The notes beneath the pieces were generated by a model. That model was not told the DNA's origin, did no database searches, and worked only from the letters and a program-made list of their open reading frames with translations. A DNA stretch of 64,000 nt from NCBI GenBank assembly GCA_023414355.1, contig JAEZOB010000033.1, positions 62,001 to 126,000 of the forward strand, read 5' to 3'. The stretch's first letter is position 1; the number at the start of each line of letters is the position of its first letter. The DNA is from Bacillota bacterium. GTDB taxonomy: Bacteria > Bacillota > Clostridia > Lachnospirales > Lachnospiraceae. This document shows, one piece after another, positions 25,045 to 33,515 of this stretch. The position numbers were made by a program, and so were the translations under genes.

Positions 25045-25905
25045 TTAACCCATGATCGGAAATAGAATGGTTACTCTGTCATCAGCCGGATAATCCTTAT
25101 TGTAAAGGTCGATCATGCCGATTCCGATATTATTTAACTTCGCATCATTGATCATAATCCATCGGTATAAATCATCCATCAGAGGTCCCTGGATATCAAA
25201 CATATTGCCCTGGTACTCAAACTTGGCATACCAGCCCTGAGGTATCGTCATCGTCTGATAGCTCACCGCCTCCGAAGGAGTTCGCAGTTCTCTAGCACAG
25301 AAGATCGTGTAGTCTCCGCTATCATCCCCATGACAGCTGACCACCGTATAGAATTGCTCCTGTTGTAAAGCTGGATTTTCCGACGATTCTCTGAAATAAT
25401 TCTCCGACTGTGTCTTTAAGCTGTGTCTGAACTCTCTACGATATACATTTAGTTCCAGTCCAATTCCTGCCAAAGTGAATTCTTCCAGAAACACCTTACT
25501 CCCTTTCACAGAAAGAGTGCCCCGATGATTGATGATATCCCTGTCAACAACACCGGCTTTTGGTACACCTTCCACTGTCACCCTCTCTTCTCGAAGCTTT
25601 GTGGGAGCAATGCCAAATTGTTTCTTGAATGCCCGGCTGAATACCTCCGGATATTCAAATCCCAGATTTAAGGCAATATTCAGAATTGTCTCGTCTGTTT
25701 CCTTAATCATAGAGACAGCCTTTGTAAGCTTCCGCCCGAGTATGTACTGCTTCAGCGACGTTCCCGTCACAGTTTTGAAGATCCTGTTAAAATGGAAATC
25801 TGATATTCCGAACTGCCGTGCCAAAGCCCCCAGCGAAAGCTTCTCCGCAATATTTTCTTCAATATACTCTACCGTTTCATTGATTACAACAATATAATAA
25901 TTCAT
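25045..25905 (-). CDS. AraC-family regulator with GyrI-like effector domain
   Basis: Transcription activator of the Rob/SoxS type. The N-terminal ~110 residues form a double helix-turn-helix (LGALARQFGISDFHFNRIFKTVTG, NIALNLGFEYPEVFSRAFKKQFGIAPTKLR). Residues ~125-286 form a GyrI-like small-molecule-binding domain. In relatives such proteins sense drugs or small organic ligands. GGAGC before the ATG sets the start. It may act on the adjacent hydrolase gene, but no operator was identified. Confidence 0.88.
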   Translation of the reverse strand: MNYYIVVINETVEYIEENIAEKLSLGALARQFGISDFHFNRIFKTVTGTSLKQYILGRKLTKAVSMIKETDETILNIALNLGFEYPEVFSRAFKKQFGIAPTKLREERVTVEGVPKAGVVDRDIINHRGTLSVKGSKVFLEEFTLAGIGLELNVYRREFRHSLKTQSENYFRESSENPALQQEQFYTVVSCHGDDSGDYTIFCARELRTPSEAVSYQTMTIPQGWYAKFEYQGNMFDIQGPLMDDLYRWIMINDAKLNNIGIGMIDLYNKDYPADDRVTILFPIMG

Positions 25906-26146
25906 ATCAGGCTCCTAGTCCTTTTAAATGAAATACTCGATCGCTTTGTATGAGATAACCTGCCTAAGCTGTTGAATTCTATTCCCCTATGATTAACCCT
26001 TCTTCTCGGCCTTCTTCAGAGGCCCGGTCCAGGGAAATTATAACATACCCATCCCGGCAGCACCAGCGATAAGTTCAAGGATCCTCTTTATCGATATTAG
26101 CATCGATATATACCGTGTTAGCGAACCGGACGAACATTTCCATAAA
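25906..26146. other. intergenic stretch before AraC-type gene, no gene seen
   Basis: No supported ORF. On the minus strand an isolated TATAAT (26037-26042) preceded by TATGT could be the -10 box of the AraC-type gene, but no good -35 was found. Confidence 0.35.
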
Positions 26147-26182
26147 ATAAAACAGAGCCATTGTACGCTGCAATGGCTCTGT
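26147..26182 (-). terminator. terminator after isochorismatase-type gene
   Basis: A 12-bp perfect stem (26152-26163 with 26171-26182), a 7-base loop, and on the minus strand a following TTTTATTTT. Confidence 0.85.
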
Positions 26183-26251
26183 CGGCAGATAAATGCCTTC
26201 TATCTTTACTTTCTCTCCCCTGAATAATACGCTATAGCTATACTCGCTATT

Positions 26252-26734
26252 TTATGCTTTTTTTGCATCTTCTGCTGATAACAGAGGTCTCCACTTCAGA
26301 AGTTGGTCCACTCCCTCTTCTGAAAATCCAGCGACTGCATCTTGTAATAAGTAGGCATTGAATCCCCTTTCCAATGCTCCGTTACAGGTTGCGGCCATGC
26401 AAAACTCAGCAGCAAAACCACTGACTATTACTGTGTCTACATCTTCCTTTTTCAGCATGTCTTCTAAATCTGTCTTCCAGAAGGCATTATAAAAGTTCTT
26501 TTCAATCCTGTAGTCTGACCCAGATACAATCAGCTCATCTACATTATTAAAGTAACCGTCTTTCAAAGCGCCCATCTCAATGTGCTGTATTACTACAACC
26601 GGAAGCTGTTTCTCACGGAAGGTCGGGCTGATGTCATTAATATTACTTAGCACTTTGTCAAAGAGTGCCTTACAGGAAGTTGCTTCCCTGCAACCCTTCT
26701 GCATATCTAAGATTAATAAAGCTTTTTTAGACAT
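26252..26734 (-). CDS. isochorismatase-family cysteine hydrolase
   Basis: Small hydrolase of 160 aa in the isochorismatase/nicotinamidase superfamily. The catalytic triad is visible as Asp10 (LLILDMQ), Lys79 (IEKNFYNAF) and Cys112 (FAAEFCMAAT), followed by the helix GALERGFNAYLLQDAVA. Members hydrolyse amides or vinyl ethers such as nicotinamide, carbamoyl compounds or isochorismate; no enterobactin-type genes are near, so the substrate is open. GGGGAG precedes the ATG. It is a single-gene transcript with its own terminator. Confidence 0.87.
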   Translation of the reverse strand: MSKKALLILDMQKGCREATSCKALFDKVLSNINDISPTFREKQLPVVVIQHIEMGALKDGYFNNVDELIVSGSDYRIEKNFYNAFWKTDLEDMLKKEDVDTVIVSGFAAEFCMAATCNGALERGFNAYLLQDAVAGFSEEGVDQLLKWRPLLSAEDAKKA

Positions 26735-26895
26735 AGATAAAACTCCCCTCTTGTTTGATACCCTTTATGGGAATATCTTAACAAAATGGGGAGTATTCGT
26801 ACATGGTCTATTTGCAAAATAAATTGTCTTTTCTGCTGGATTTACCATTATTAATTGGCAATTGCATGAACCCTTTGACTCCTTAAGTTATTCTT

Positions 26896-27222
26896 TTATA
26901 AAGATATGTTCAGTAAATGTCCGGCTACTCCTACTAATGTCCCGAGCACCACAGACATCACAATCATAGGCGCTGCTGCCTTCTTATCCGATTTATTGAC
27001 CATGATTATGACCGGTAAAGCCAATGCTAAGGTTATGACTCCGCCCTCCAGCCACCAGGGCATACTAAAAAGAGCAGTTCCGAATATCATAAAGGGTGCG
27101 ATCAGATAAAATATAAAAGCAGATCCGATTGAGTTTTTATCCTGTTTCATTTTAATCATTGGCAGTATGTCAATTACACCTGCTATTATTCCGATGATTA
27201 TTGTTAATGCGATGTCTTTCAT
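26896..27222 (-). CDS. small hypothetical membrane protein (3-4 helices)
   Basis: A protein of 108 aa made almost wholly of hydrophobic segments (about residues 5-22, 33-52, 60-75, 84-105) joined by short Lys-rich loops. GGAGG is seven bases before the ATG, which supports translation. I do not recognise the family and see no enzymatic motif. It stands alone between the hydrolase and sigma-factor genes. Confidence 0.65.
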   Translation of the reverse strand: MKDIALTIIIGIIAGVIDILPMIKMKQDKNSIGSAFIFYLIAPFMIFGTALFSMPWWLEGGVITLALALPVIIMVNKSDKKAAAPMIVMSVVLGTLVGVAGHLLNISL

Positions 27223-27367
27223 AAAATCCTCCGTTCTCTCTCTACGCTATCAGTATTTTTTATCATGAAGCGTCTTCGTTCTTCATGGCTCATTATCTCA
27301 GTTGTTATTTCTTTTGAATTGATTTCTATCGGCTAAAAAACAACTTAACTCCTTCCTATCATGGAAG

Positions 27368-28192
27368 CTATGCCATCAAATTACCTGCAGTATGCAATAG
27401 CTCTATGAATTCCCTCGCTGTCTTCGGAGCCTTGTATTTAGGCAGGTTCGAAAATAGTAAGGATACCGTATCCAGCTGCTCCATCGTCTGAAGAAGGGAA
27501 TCAGAATCCTCTTCTCCCAACCGACCAAGCAGAGTATATTCCAAATGATCAGGAATCAGTCTCCCATTCAGAATGGCATAACCGACCCTTTTTCTGCAAT
27601 TACAGCCGCCCTCTGCCAGCCCGCAATACTCCTGTAAGAATTCACCCATCCTTTTTCTAGTACGCACCAGCCTCTGTCGATAGGTTTCGGCATTCATACC
27701 AAGTATTTCTCCTGCTATCCTGCTGTCCATATGAAACATTGTGCCAAGGACATAGATACATCTGCTTTCTGCATCCAAGCACTGCAGCATCACATTCGTA
27801 CAGGATTGCTTGAGCTCATCTGCCAGTAGATTTTCATCCACTTCACGGAGCTGCTCGGACTTTACTTCGATGAAGCCCTGCTTAATATCTTCGGCATAAA
27901 ACTCAAAGCTCAAGGGCCGTTCGGCAAACATAGATTTCCGATAATCGTACAGGCAATTTACGGCAATTCGATATGCCCAGGTTGAAAAGGCCGATTCCCT
28001 GCGGAATTGCGGGAGTCCTCTGATCACTTTAATAAAAATCTCCTGTGATGCATCCTCCGCATCATGAGGAGATCCGAGCATTCTCAACGAAAGATTATAA
28101 ATCATTTCCTGTATTTCGTTAATCAACTCCTCCAGCGCGTTCCTGTCTCCACTGACAGCAAGGTCAATCAGATCCTTTTCATTTGTAAGCAT
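27368..28192 (-). CDS. ECF-type RNA polymerase sigma factor with C-terminal extension
   Basis: Sigma-70-family factor. Region 2 is clear (MLGSPHDAEDASQEIFIKVIRGLPQFRRESAFSTWAYRIAVNCLYDYRK; core DAEDASQEIF), and region 4 is weaker (IAGEILGMNAETYRQRLVRTRKRM). Residues ~190-274 are an extension with the Cys-rich GGCNCRKRVGYAI, perhaps a metal site or built-in control domain. At 274 aa it is longer than the common ~180-aa ECF factors. GGAGG precedes the ATG. No anti-sigma gene is adjacent. A 9-codon ORF with a strong ribosome site lies just upstream. Confidence 0.85.
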   Translation of the reverse strand: MLTNEKDLIDLAVSGDRNALEELINEIQEMIYNLSLRMLGSPHDAEDASQEIFIKVIRGLPQFRRESAFSTWAYRIAVNCLYDYRKSMFAERPLSFEFYAEDIKQGFIEVKSEQLREVDENLLADELKQSCTNVMLQCLDAESRCIYVLGTMFHMDSRIAGEILGMNAETYRQRLVRTRKRMGEFLQEYCGLAEGGCNCRKRVGYAILNGRLIPDHLEYTLLGRLGEEDSDSLLQTMEQLDTVSLLFSNLPKYKAPKTAREFIELLHTAGNLMA

Positions 28193-28210
28193 AGTAATCC
28201 TCCGTTCTAT

Positions 28211-28240
28211 TTATCCACCCTTATTTAACGTATATGTCAT
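28211..28240 (-). CDS. possible 9-aa leader peptide upstream of sigma factor
   Basis: AAGGAGGG six bases before an ATG opens a 9-codon frame (MTYTLNKGG, then TAA) that ends 18 bases before the sigma factor start. Two good ribosome sites in tandem suggest translational coupling or attenuation. Chance cannot be ruled out. Confidence 0.3.
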   Translation of the reverse strand: MTYTLNKGG

Positions 28241-28359
28241 GAAGTAACCCTCCTTTTCTTAATTAGACTGGGATGGTTGCTTCCTTGTGACATGGTTATA
28301 AATATTTTTTTCTTTAATAAAATATCAAATTAATGATCATAGGTACAATACTATATTTT

Positions 28360-29268
28360 CTATTGATTGATTTGAACAACCATCTCAGCAATCGCATTTT
28401 GGCTATGTAAAAGATAATTCTTTGCCTGATGATTCTTACATAATTCTGACTCCATTGCATCACAGGAAACCTCTTGACCCCTGGTCACCGGAGGACAGGG
28501 CAGGAATACACCTTGTTTTGATAAATAGCCTAGATGCTTTTTCGTAATCTGGTATGGAAGAAATTCTTTTCTGATCCGTTCCTCTTCTTCTGTGTTGTCC
28601 CCCTTCGGCCAGCAGTCCGTATAGATGACATCCGTATTCTCAATTCCTTCCTCTAAAGAATTGGTTGTGGTGATCCTGCCGACTGCTTTCTGATTCAGCT
28701 CTTCCAAGAGCGCAGGATCAGCCTCATAACCCTCCGGTGCTACTTGTATCACACTGATCGGGAATTTGACGGCAGCCTCAAACCAGCTCATGCATAGATT
28801 CGTGACTTCTCCCACAAAGAGCAGCTTCAGCTCCTCTAGAGTTCCCCTGTACCGGCGGAGGAACTGCAGATCACCCATTATTTCACAGGGGTGGCTGATA
28901 TTCGTTCTTGCATTAATGACCGGTATGGATGAGGTCTCTGCCAGATACAACAGATCCTCCTGCCTTTTGGCCCTGACAACCAGCAGAGTAAACCAATTGC
29001 TGAGATACTGCCCTATGTCCTCGATTGGCTCGTGGACACCCAGTTCCCCTGGAATATAGGACACTTTGGCTCCCATAGCCTGTAGCCCGAGATCAAATGC
29101 TACTCTGTTGCGGAAGCCCTGCCCATAAAACCATAAGCCTACCTGCTCATGCACCAGATTCGCAGGCATTCGATTCTCCTGCCATGCCTTAGCCATATAG
29201 TCTGCCCGATCCAGAATTCCTGTTAGTTCCTCAGTTGAAAAATCCAATAATGAAATAAAATGCCTCAT
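28360..29268 (-). CDS. aspartate/ornithine carbamoyltransferase-family protein, atypical
   Basis: A protein of 302 aa with the two-domain carbamoyltransferase fold: VGLWFYGQGFRNRVAFDLGLQAMGAKV aligns with the carbamoyl-phosphate loop, HPCEIMGDLQFL with HPCQ, KLLFVGEVTNLCMSWFEAA with the second-domain strand, and VFLPCPPVTRGQEV with HCLP. The first loop lacks the usual SxRTR motif (here GQGFRNR), so normal carbamoyl-phosphate binding is doubtful. It may use another substrate or be non-catalytic. GGGGAG precedes the start. No other arginine or pyrimidine gene is nearby. Confidence 0.75.
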   Translation of the reverse strand: MRHFISLLDFSTEELTGILDRADYMAKAWQENRMPANLVHEQVGLWFYGQGFRNRVAFDLGLQAMGAKVSYIPGELGVHEPIEDIGQYLSNWFTLLVVRAKRQEDLLYLAETSSIPVINARTNISHPCEIMGDLQFLRRYRGTLEELKLLFVGEVTNLCMSWFEAAVKFPISVIQVAPEGYEADPALLEELNQKAVGRITTTNSLEEGIENTDVIYTDCWPKGDNTEEEERIRKEFLPYQITKKHLGYLSKQGVFLPCPPVTRGQEVSCDAMESELCKNHQAKNYLLHSQNAIAEMVVQINQ

Positions 29269-29295
29269 ATTAACTCCCCCTATCTAATGTAAAAC

Positions 29296-29328
29296 ATCAG
29301 GGTCACTGTATATGACAGCAACCCTGAT
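29296..29328 (-). terminator. terminator between VOC gene and carbamoyltransferase-like gene
   Basis: Arms 29296-29309 and 29315-29328 pair over 12 of 14 positions, followed on the minus strand by GTTTT. It most simply ends the VOC-gene transcript; it lies 28 bases before the next start. Confidence 0.65.
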
Positions 29329-29430
29329 TCTCAATCACCTTAGGAATAAAATTACATCGGCATCCACAATTTGTCAAGTAAATCCTATGGACGGAGGGGT
29401 TACACCCCTTAATACAGTTCTGTTTTTATA

Positions 29431-29808
29431 TTAGCTTTCTTTCTTCACAAATCCCAGCATAAACCCATCCGGATCCCGGATTACGAATTTATAGGATCCC
29501 CAGGGAGTCCGCTCCAGTGGATTGATTACTGTACACCTATCCTTGATGCGGTTCCAGAGCAAATCGATATCTTCTAAGTAAAAATCCAGCATGTCCTCGG
29601 AGTGTTGCCTTTGAAAGTCTTTCACCTCTTGGATGCCGAATAACACCTGATCGTCCATAGTATAGGCCAACCAATTGGTCGGTTCATAATATGAATCGAA
29701 TGTAAATCCAAGAATATCCTCGTAAAAGGCTCGGGAGATCGTCATATCACTCACAGTGATTGTAGCAACACCCATTCTGTAATTTGTACTCTGTAATGTC
29801 TGCTTCAT
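29431..29808 (-). CDS. VOC/glyoxalase-family protein
   Basis: Protein of 125 aa with the beta-alpha-beta-beta-beta repeat of the vicinal oxygen chelate superfamily: VATITVSDMTISRAFYEDILGFTF at the start, a WLAYTMDDQVLFG strand, and FVIRDPDGFMLGFV at the end. Members include glyoxalase I, fosfomycin and bleomycin resistance proteins, and dioxygenases. A metal-binding Glu is plausible but the full ligand set cannot be assigned. GGAGG precedes the ATG. Role unknown. Confidence 0.82.
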   Translation of the reverse strand: MKQTLQSTNYRMGVATITVSDMTISRAFYEDILGFTFDSYYEPTNWLAYTMDDQVLFGIQEVKDFQRQHSEDMLDFYLEDIDLLWNRIKDRCTVINPLERTPWGSYKFVIRDPDGFMLGFVKKES

Positions 29809-29897
29809 CCTATATACCTCCTTTTCTTACATAATAAAACGAGGAACATGACACCAATATGCCATGTTCCTCATAAAAACGAGTTATTTAAATTGCT

Positions 29898-31004
29898 TTA
29901 TTTATTTCTTATTAAATACCTTCTGATTCCCTCCAGATATTGCGAAAATTTTTCGGTATTCAGACTGTAGTATACGCGGTTTGAATCTACCTCAGTCTTT
30001 ACCAGCCCCAGCTTCATCAAGGCATTGACATGATAGGATATTGTTGCTGTAGAGAGCTTAAGCTCATTGGCGATTTCTTTCCCGTAGCAGGGCTTTTTAG
30101 CGGTAAGCTCCAGGATATCTACTTTACTTTTATCAGAGAGCAGCTTGCCGAAGTTTACAATATCCTCAGCTGCCATATTCTCTCTGGAAATATTGAAACG
30201 GCTGTCCATCAGGATACCAAATCGAAGCACATCCATCAGCTCTGTTTCGGGACAAGAAGAGAGTGTAACACTGATGGGCTGAAAGATCATCGGAAGTAAT
30301 ATGGTTCCTTTCTCATTGGCCTTCCATACTAATTTGAGATTATCATGCATCAGCTCTATGATATCCTGCTTCTCTTGAATTCCCATCCAATAATCATAGA
30401 ATTGCTGCTCTAGTTCCGCTATTTGCTTTTGAAATCTTGCAGTAAGAATATCAACAACTTCCTTTAGGACAGTGGTGACTTCATTGTAGCATTCCTTTTG
30501 ATTATGATAAATTTTCAGAACCTCCCATTTTGCAGCCTTATCACAGGAAGCCGAATCAAGAAAGCTTATGAAATCCTCATAGGTCACCAATCCTTTGGCG
30601 GAAGCACCGCACTCCTCGTCAATATTGATGATTTGTGCATAGTACTTAATTTTGTCTTCTTCTTTCAGATTTTTGAAGCGTTCCTCATAGGGCAGCAGCT
30701 GATTGTCATAGTTCTGAAAATCCCATTGAAAAGCAAAGGCTGCATTAAAGAAAAAGTTTGTGTTCTTCGATTTAAAGTAATACTCTATCAGGTCTTTTTT
30801 GGGTTCTAACTCCTGTTTCATAACATTGTAAATCTCAAGAAGCGTTTCCCAGATGTTGTCATACCATTCAGAAGCCTCCGGATAATTATCCCGATATTCC
30901 TCCCTGAGTTGTTCCAATTCATCCTTGTTCACCCACTGATATAGGATTAAAATCGCTTCATCTACCAGGCTAGCATGCTTCGCTATCTGCAATCTGTCCT
31001 TCAT
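29898..31004 (-). CDS. ArsR-type winged-helix regulator with long N-terminal domain
   Basis: A 368-aa protein. Only the C-terminal ~90 residues are a recognisable ArsR-like helix-turn-helix (KSKVDILELTAKKPCYGKEIANELKLSTATISYHV; core TATISYHVNAL). The preceding ~270 residues are helical and acidic with no motif I recognise, and probably bind a ligand. The gene overlaps the end of the MFS transporter gene by 35 bp, so transporter and regulator are co-expressed. A palindromic operator covers the promoter ahead of the pair, suggesting the regulator represses both. Confidence 0.82.
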   Translation of the reverse strand: MKDRLQIAKHASLVDEAILILYQWVNKDELEQLREEYRDNYPEASEWYDNIWETLLEIYNVMKQELEPKKDLIEYYFKSKNTNFFFNAAFAFQWDFQNYDNQLLPYEERFKNLKEEDKIKYYAQIINIDEECGASAKGLVTYEDFISFLDSASCDKAAKWEVLKIYHNQKECYNEVTTVLKEVVDILTARFQKQIAELEQQFYDYWMGIQEKQDIIELMHDNLKLVWKANEKGTILLPMIFQPISVTLSSCPETELMDVLRFGILMDSRFNISRENMAAEDIVNFGKLLSDKSKVDILELTAKKPCYGKEIANELKLSTATISYHVNALMKLGLVKTEVDSNRVYYSLNTEKFSQYLEGIRRYLIRNK

Positions 31005-32277
31005 TCTCTGACCTCACATTCTGTTCTTTCACCATGGCGGTAAATCTCTTTTTCCCAAAAAGCGCCAGGCATACCAGGAAATCCAGCATCCCTACAGCAA
31101 GAAAAATTGTCCCTGTCGATGCAAATTTCGTCACCCCGCTGATGATAAAGGCCACAATCGGCATAGCCGCAACGCAACAGGAATTCATGATAGCACTCAC
31201 CCTTGCGATATAACTTTCTTCAATTGTCTTCATAAATTCTATCCCGGCATAAGTATTTACTGATGCTATTGCTACGCCTAAAATAAAGGAAACTATAGCA
31301 ACAATGATATAATTCAGTACAGCTATGTGTATGAACTGACCCAATACAACAAGGCTGATAAAGTATACACCAATGGTATATCCGCCAAAGCACACAATTG
31401 CGAAGCTACTGATCCTGGTGCTGATATAAGGATAAATGACAGCTCCCAGAATCATCCCAATTGTAAGACCGAGACTTAATACGGAAAGCATGATTTCATC
31501 CGAGTGAAGGACCTCACTGACCAGGGGTGCCTGAAGGCTGTTCATCGGAACTAGGATTGCATTCAGAAAAACAGCGATTGTAACCATGTATCGTAAAAAT
31601 GCTTTTCCCTTCAGGTAAAGAAAACCACCTTTTAAACTATCTATATATTCCTTAGCATTTATTTTAGCTTTTGTCAACTGCTCTTCCTTAATTCTTAAGG
31701 TAAATATGATCAAGGCCGACAGGAAGAAGGTCACCATATCAATATAAATCGCGGTCGATATTGAAAACAAGGAGATAATAACACCTGCCACCCCAAGTCC
31801 GATCAGCTCCATAATACTGCACAGGCTGGTATTAAAGGAAATTCCAAAGCTGTAATATTTCTTATCCAGAAGCTTGGGCAGCAATGCACTCGAGGCAGGA
31901 TTGCGAAAGGCTTCCGCACAGGAGATCACGATTGTACAACTGAGCATAATCCATTGATTCAGCACTCCGGCCAGAAAGGCAGTTGCTACGATACCGACAC
32001 AGATACCACGAATGATATCTGTTACAATCATAATCCTCTTCTTATTTCTGCCTTCCACTGCTGCACCTGCGAAGGGTTGCAGGAATACCGTCGGTATTCT
32101 GTTGATACCAAATATAATTGCTGACCAGGCAGCACTTTGCGTAATCTGATATACGAGCCAGGCAAAGGCGATGCTGTCGATAGAATCGCCAAATCGGTTG
32201 ATTACGGCCGCAATCACTGTTTTCATATATTCCTTCTGTTTTAGTATATCACGGTATCCAATCTTATTTTCTTCCAT
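30970..32277 (-). CDS. MFS transporter (drug-efflux type)
   Basis: Major facilitator of 435 aa with about 12 membrane helices. The N-terminal half has RFGDSIDSIAFAWLVYQITQSAAWSAIIFGINRIPTVFLQPFAGAAVEGRNKKRIMIVTDIIRG, whose core GRNKKRIMI is the helix 2-3 loop seen in macrolide and multidrug efflux MFS proteins (MefA-like group). It is first in a two-gene operon with an ArsR-type regulator. The exported compound is unknown. Confidence 0.85.
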   Translation of the reverse strand: MEENKIGYRDILKQKEYMKTVIAAVINRFGDSIDSIAFAWLVYQITQSAAWSAIIFGINRIPTVFLQPFAGAAVEGRNKKRIMIVTDIIRGICVGIVATAFLAGVLNQWIMLSCTIVISCAEAFRNPASSALLPKLLDKKYYSFGISFNTSLCSIMELIGLGVAGVIISLFSISTAIYIDMVTFFLSALIIFTLRIKEEQLTKAKINAKEYIDSLKGGFLYLKGKAFLRYMVTIAVFLNAILVPMNSLQAPLVSEVLHSDEIMLSVLSLGLTIGMILGAVIYPYISTRISSFAIVCFGGYTIGVYFISLVVLGQFIHIAVLNYIIVAIVSFILGVAIASVNTYAGIEFMKTIEESYIARVSAIMNSCCVAAMPIVAFIISGVTKFASTGTIFLAVGMLDFLVCLALFGKKRFTAMVKEQNVRSENEGQIADSEAC

Positions 32278-32355
32278 AGTTTCCTCCCTTTCTACGCATG
32301 ACCCATGGATGAAGTCCTGCGTAAATCCCTTGAATTTTTATTGGGATATTTTTCT

Positions 32356-32419
32356 TGTTAGATATAAATCTAACATATTGTTTGACATATGTCAACTCCT
32401 TATTAGATGTTTTTCTAAC
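32356..32419 (-). promoter_or_regulatory. promoter and ArsR-type operator before MFS/regulator operon
   Basis: On the minus strand TTGACA (32390-32395) and TAGATT (32367-32372) are 17 bases apart. The palindrome TGTTAGATATAAATCTAACA (32356-32375; 8-bp arms) covers the -10 box. A second, weaker copy with TTAGAT and TCTAAC halves lies at 32402-32419, just upstream of the -35. This is a classic repressor layout. Confidence 0.75.
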
Positions 32420-32481
32420 TAACATTCTATGCACATAAAATATATGGTGATATCTGTTTTCTCTACACTTGAATTGAAAAC

Positions 32482-32510
32482 AAAAAAGAACAGCCCTGGT
32501 TCGGCTGTTC
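32482..32510 (-). terminator. terminator after InlB-repeat gene
   Basis: GAACAGCC (32488-32495) pairs with GGCTGTTC (32503-32510); on the minus strand it is followed by TTTTTTG. Confidence 0.85.
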
Positions 32511-32533
32511 CATCCTATCCTGTTTTTATTCCT

Positions 32534-33361
32534 TTAATAACCCGAGGACCCATCGTCCGGGACAGGATACCATCTGGCATAAAGTTTTATCCTGGCAATC
32601 TCCTTCACTATGGTACTCTCCGTAATTCTCAACTCGCCATTGTCCCGGACCCTGTAGTCCTGATACTTATACCAACCTCCAAAGGTATAGCCCTCCTTCT
32701 CCGGCTCGGGTAATTCACCGTATTCCATGCCATAGGATACAATCCTTTCATAGACTTGATTGTTAAAAGCGATGAAGATGGCCTTTACTGGCTGCTCCGT
32801 CCAATGCGCATAAAGTGTTGTTGGTCCGTTCTCGCCGTAAATACTCTTTACCGTAATCTTGTCACCGTCAGTCTCAGAGGTATACCAGCCATTGAATTGA
32901 TAGCTTGCCCTGGTTGGTGTCGGAAGCTGTCCCAGGAATTTACTTCCATAATATACAATAATTTTTTTCTTACTTATATTCCCGCCTCCAGCATCCAGCT
33001 CTACCTCGACAGGATTTCCTCTCCATTGGGCATAGAGTGTATGATCTGTCTTCTTAAACACCTTAGTCGTATCTGTAATTTTGATACCGCCGCTTCTATA
33101 AGAATACCATCCATTGAATACATAATTTGGTCTTGTCAGTTCAGGCAGGGTTCCATAGTACCCGTCTGAAGAAACCGTGATTGTAGATAGCTCCGCATTC
33201 GCTCCGTTTCCATCAAAGCTTACAATACAGGTTTTTGCCTCTGATTCAGCAGCTGCATCCTGTGTCCCAAGATCAGATGCATAAGCAGGACATGGAGAAA
33301 TACTATATAAAATAATGATGCATAGAGCATTCAATAAAAGCAATTTACCAGTGGCTGACAT
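32534..33361 (-). CDS. secreted protein with three InlB B-repeats
   Basis: Extracellular protein of 275 aa. Residues ~6-28 are a hydrophobic signal peptide ending near PAYA. It is followed by three Listeria-Bacteroides (InlB B) repeats of ~70 residues, each with a strand, a YGTLPE- or LGQLPT-type turn, YxFxGWY and LYAxW (at about residues 50-115, 117-190 and 192-265). It ends in a short Asp/Ser tail without an LPXTG anchor. Such repeats form small beta-grasp-like domains on surface proteins and often mediate adhesion. The start at 33361 follows GGGGGAG; the frame runs on to 33415. Confidence 0.85.
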   Translation of the reverse strand: MSATGKLLLLNALCIIILYSISPCPAYASDLGTQDAAAESEAKTCIVSFDGNGANAELSTITVSSDGYYGTLPELTRPNYVFNGWYSYRSGGIKITDTTKVFKKTDHTLYAQWRGNPVEVELDAGGGNISKKKIIVYYGSKFLGQLPTPTRASYQFNGWYTSETDGDKITVKSIYGENGPTTLYAHWTEQPVKAIFIAFNNQVYERIVSYGMEYGELPEPEKEGYTFGGWYKYQDYRVRDNGELRITESTIVKEIARIKLYARWYPVPDDGSSGY

Positions 33362-33515
33362 AGCACTCCCCCATCGTTTTGTCTTATGATTCATATATCG
33401 GATAGCTTGCATCAATGATAAAGATTATCCCAGGAAAATCATTCTGGGATTCTTCAGGATAACTTCAGTTGCTTCGATGGTTCTTCACAATCTAAATATG
33501 TCAGGCCAGACCAGG

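Noticed and set aside
32534..33415. Longer start for the InlB-repeat protein at 33415
   Set aside because: GGGGGAG four bases before 33361 and the signal peptide beginning there favour the shorter protein.
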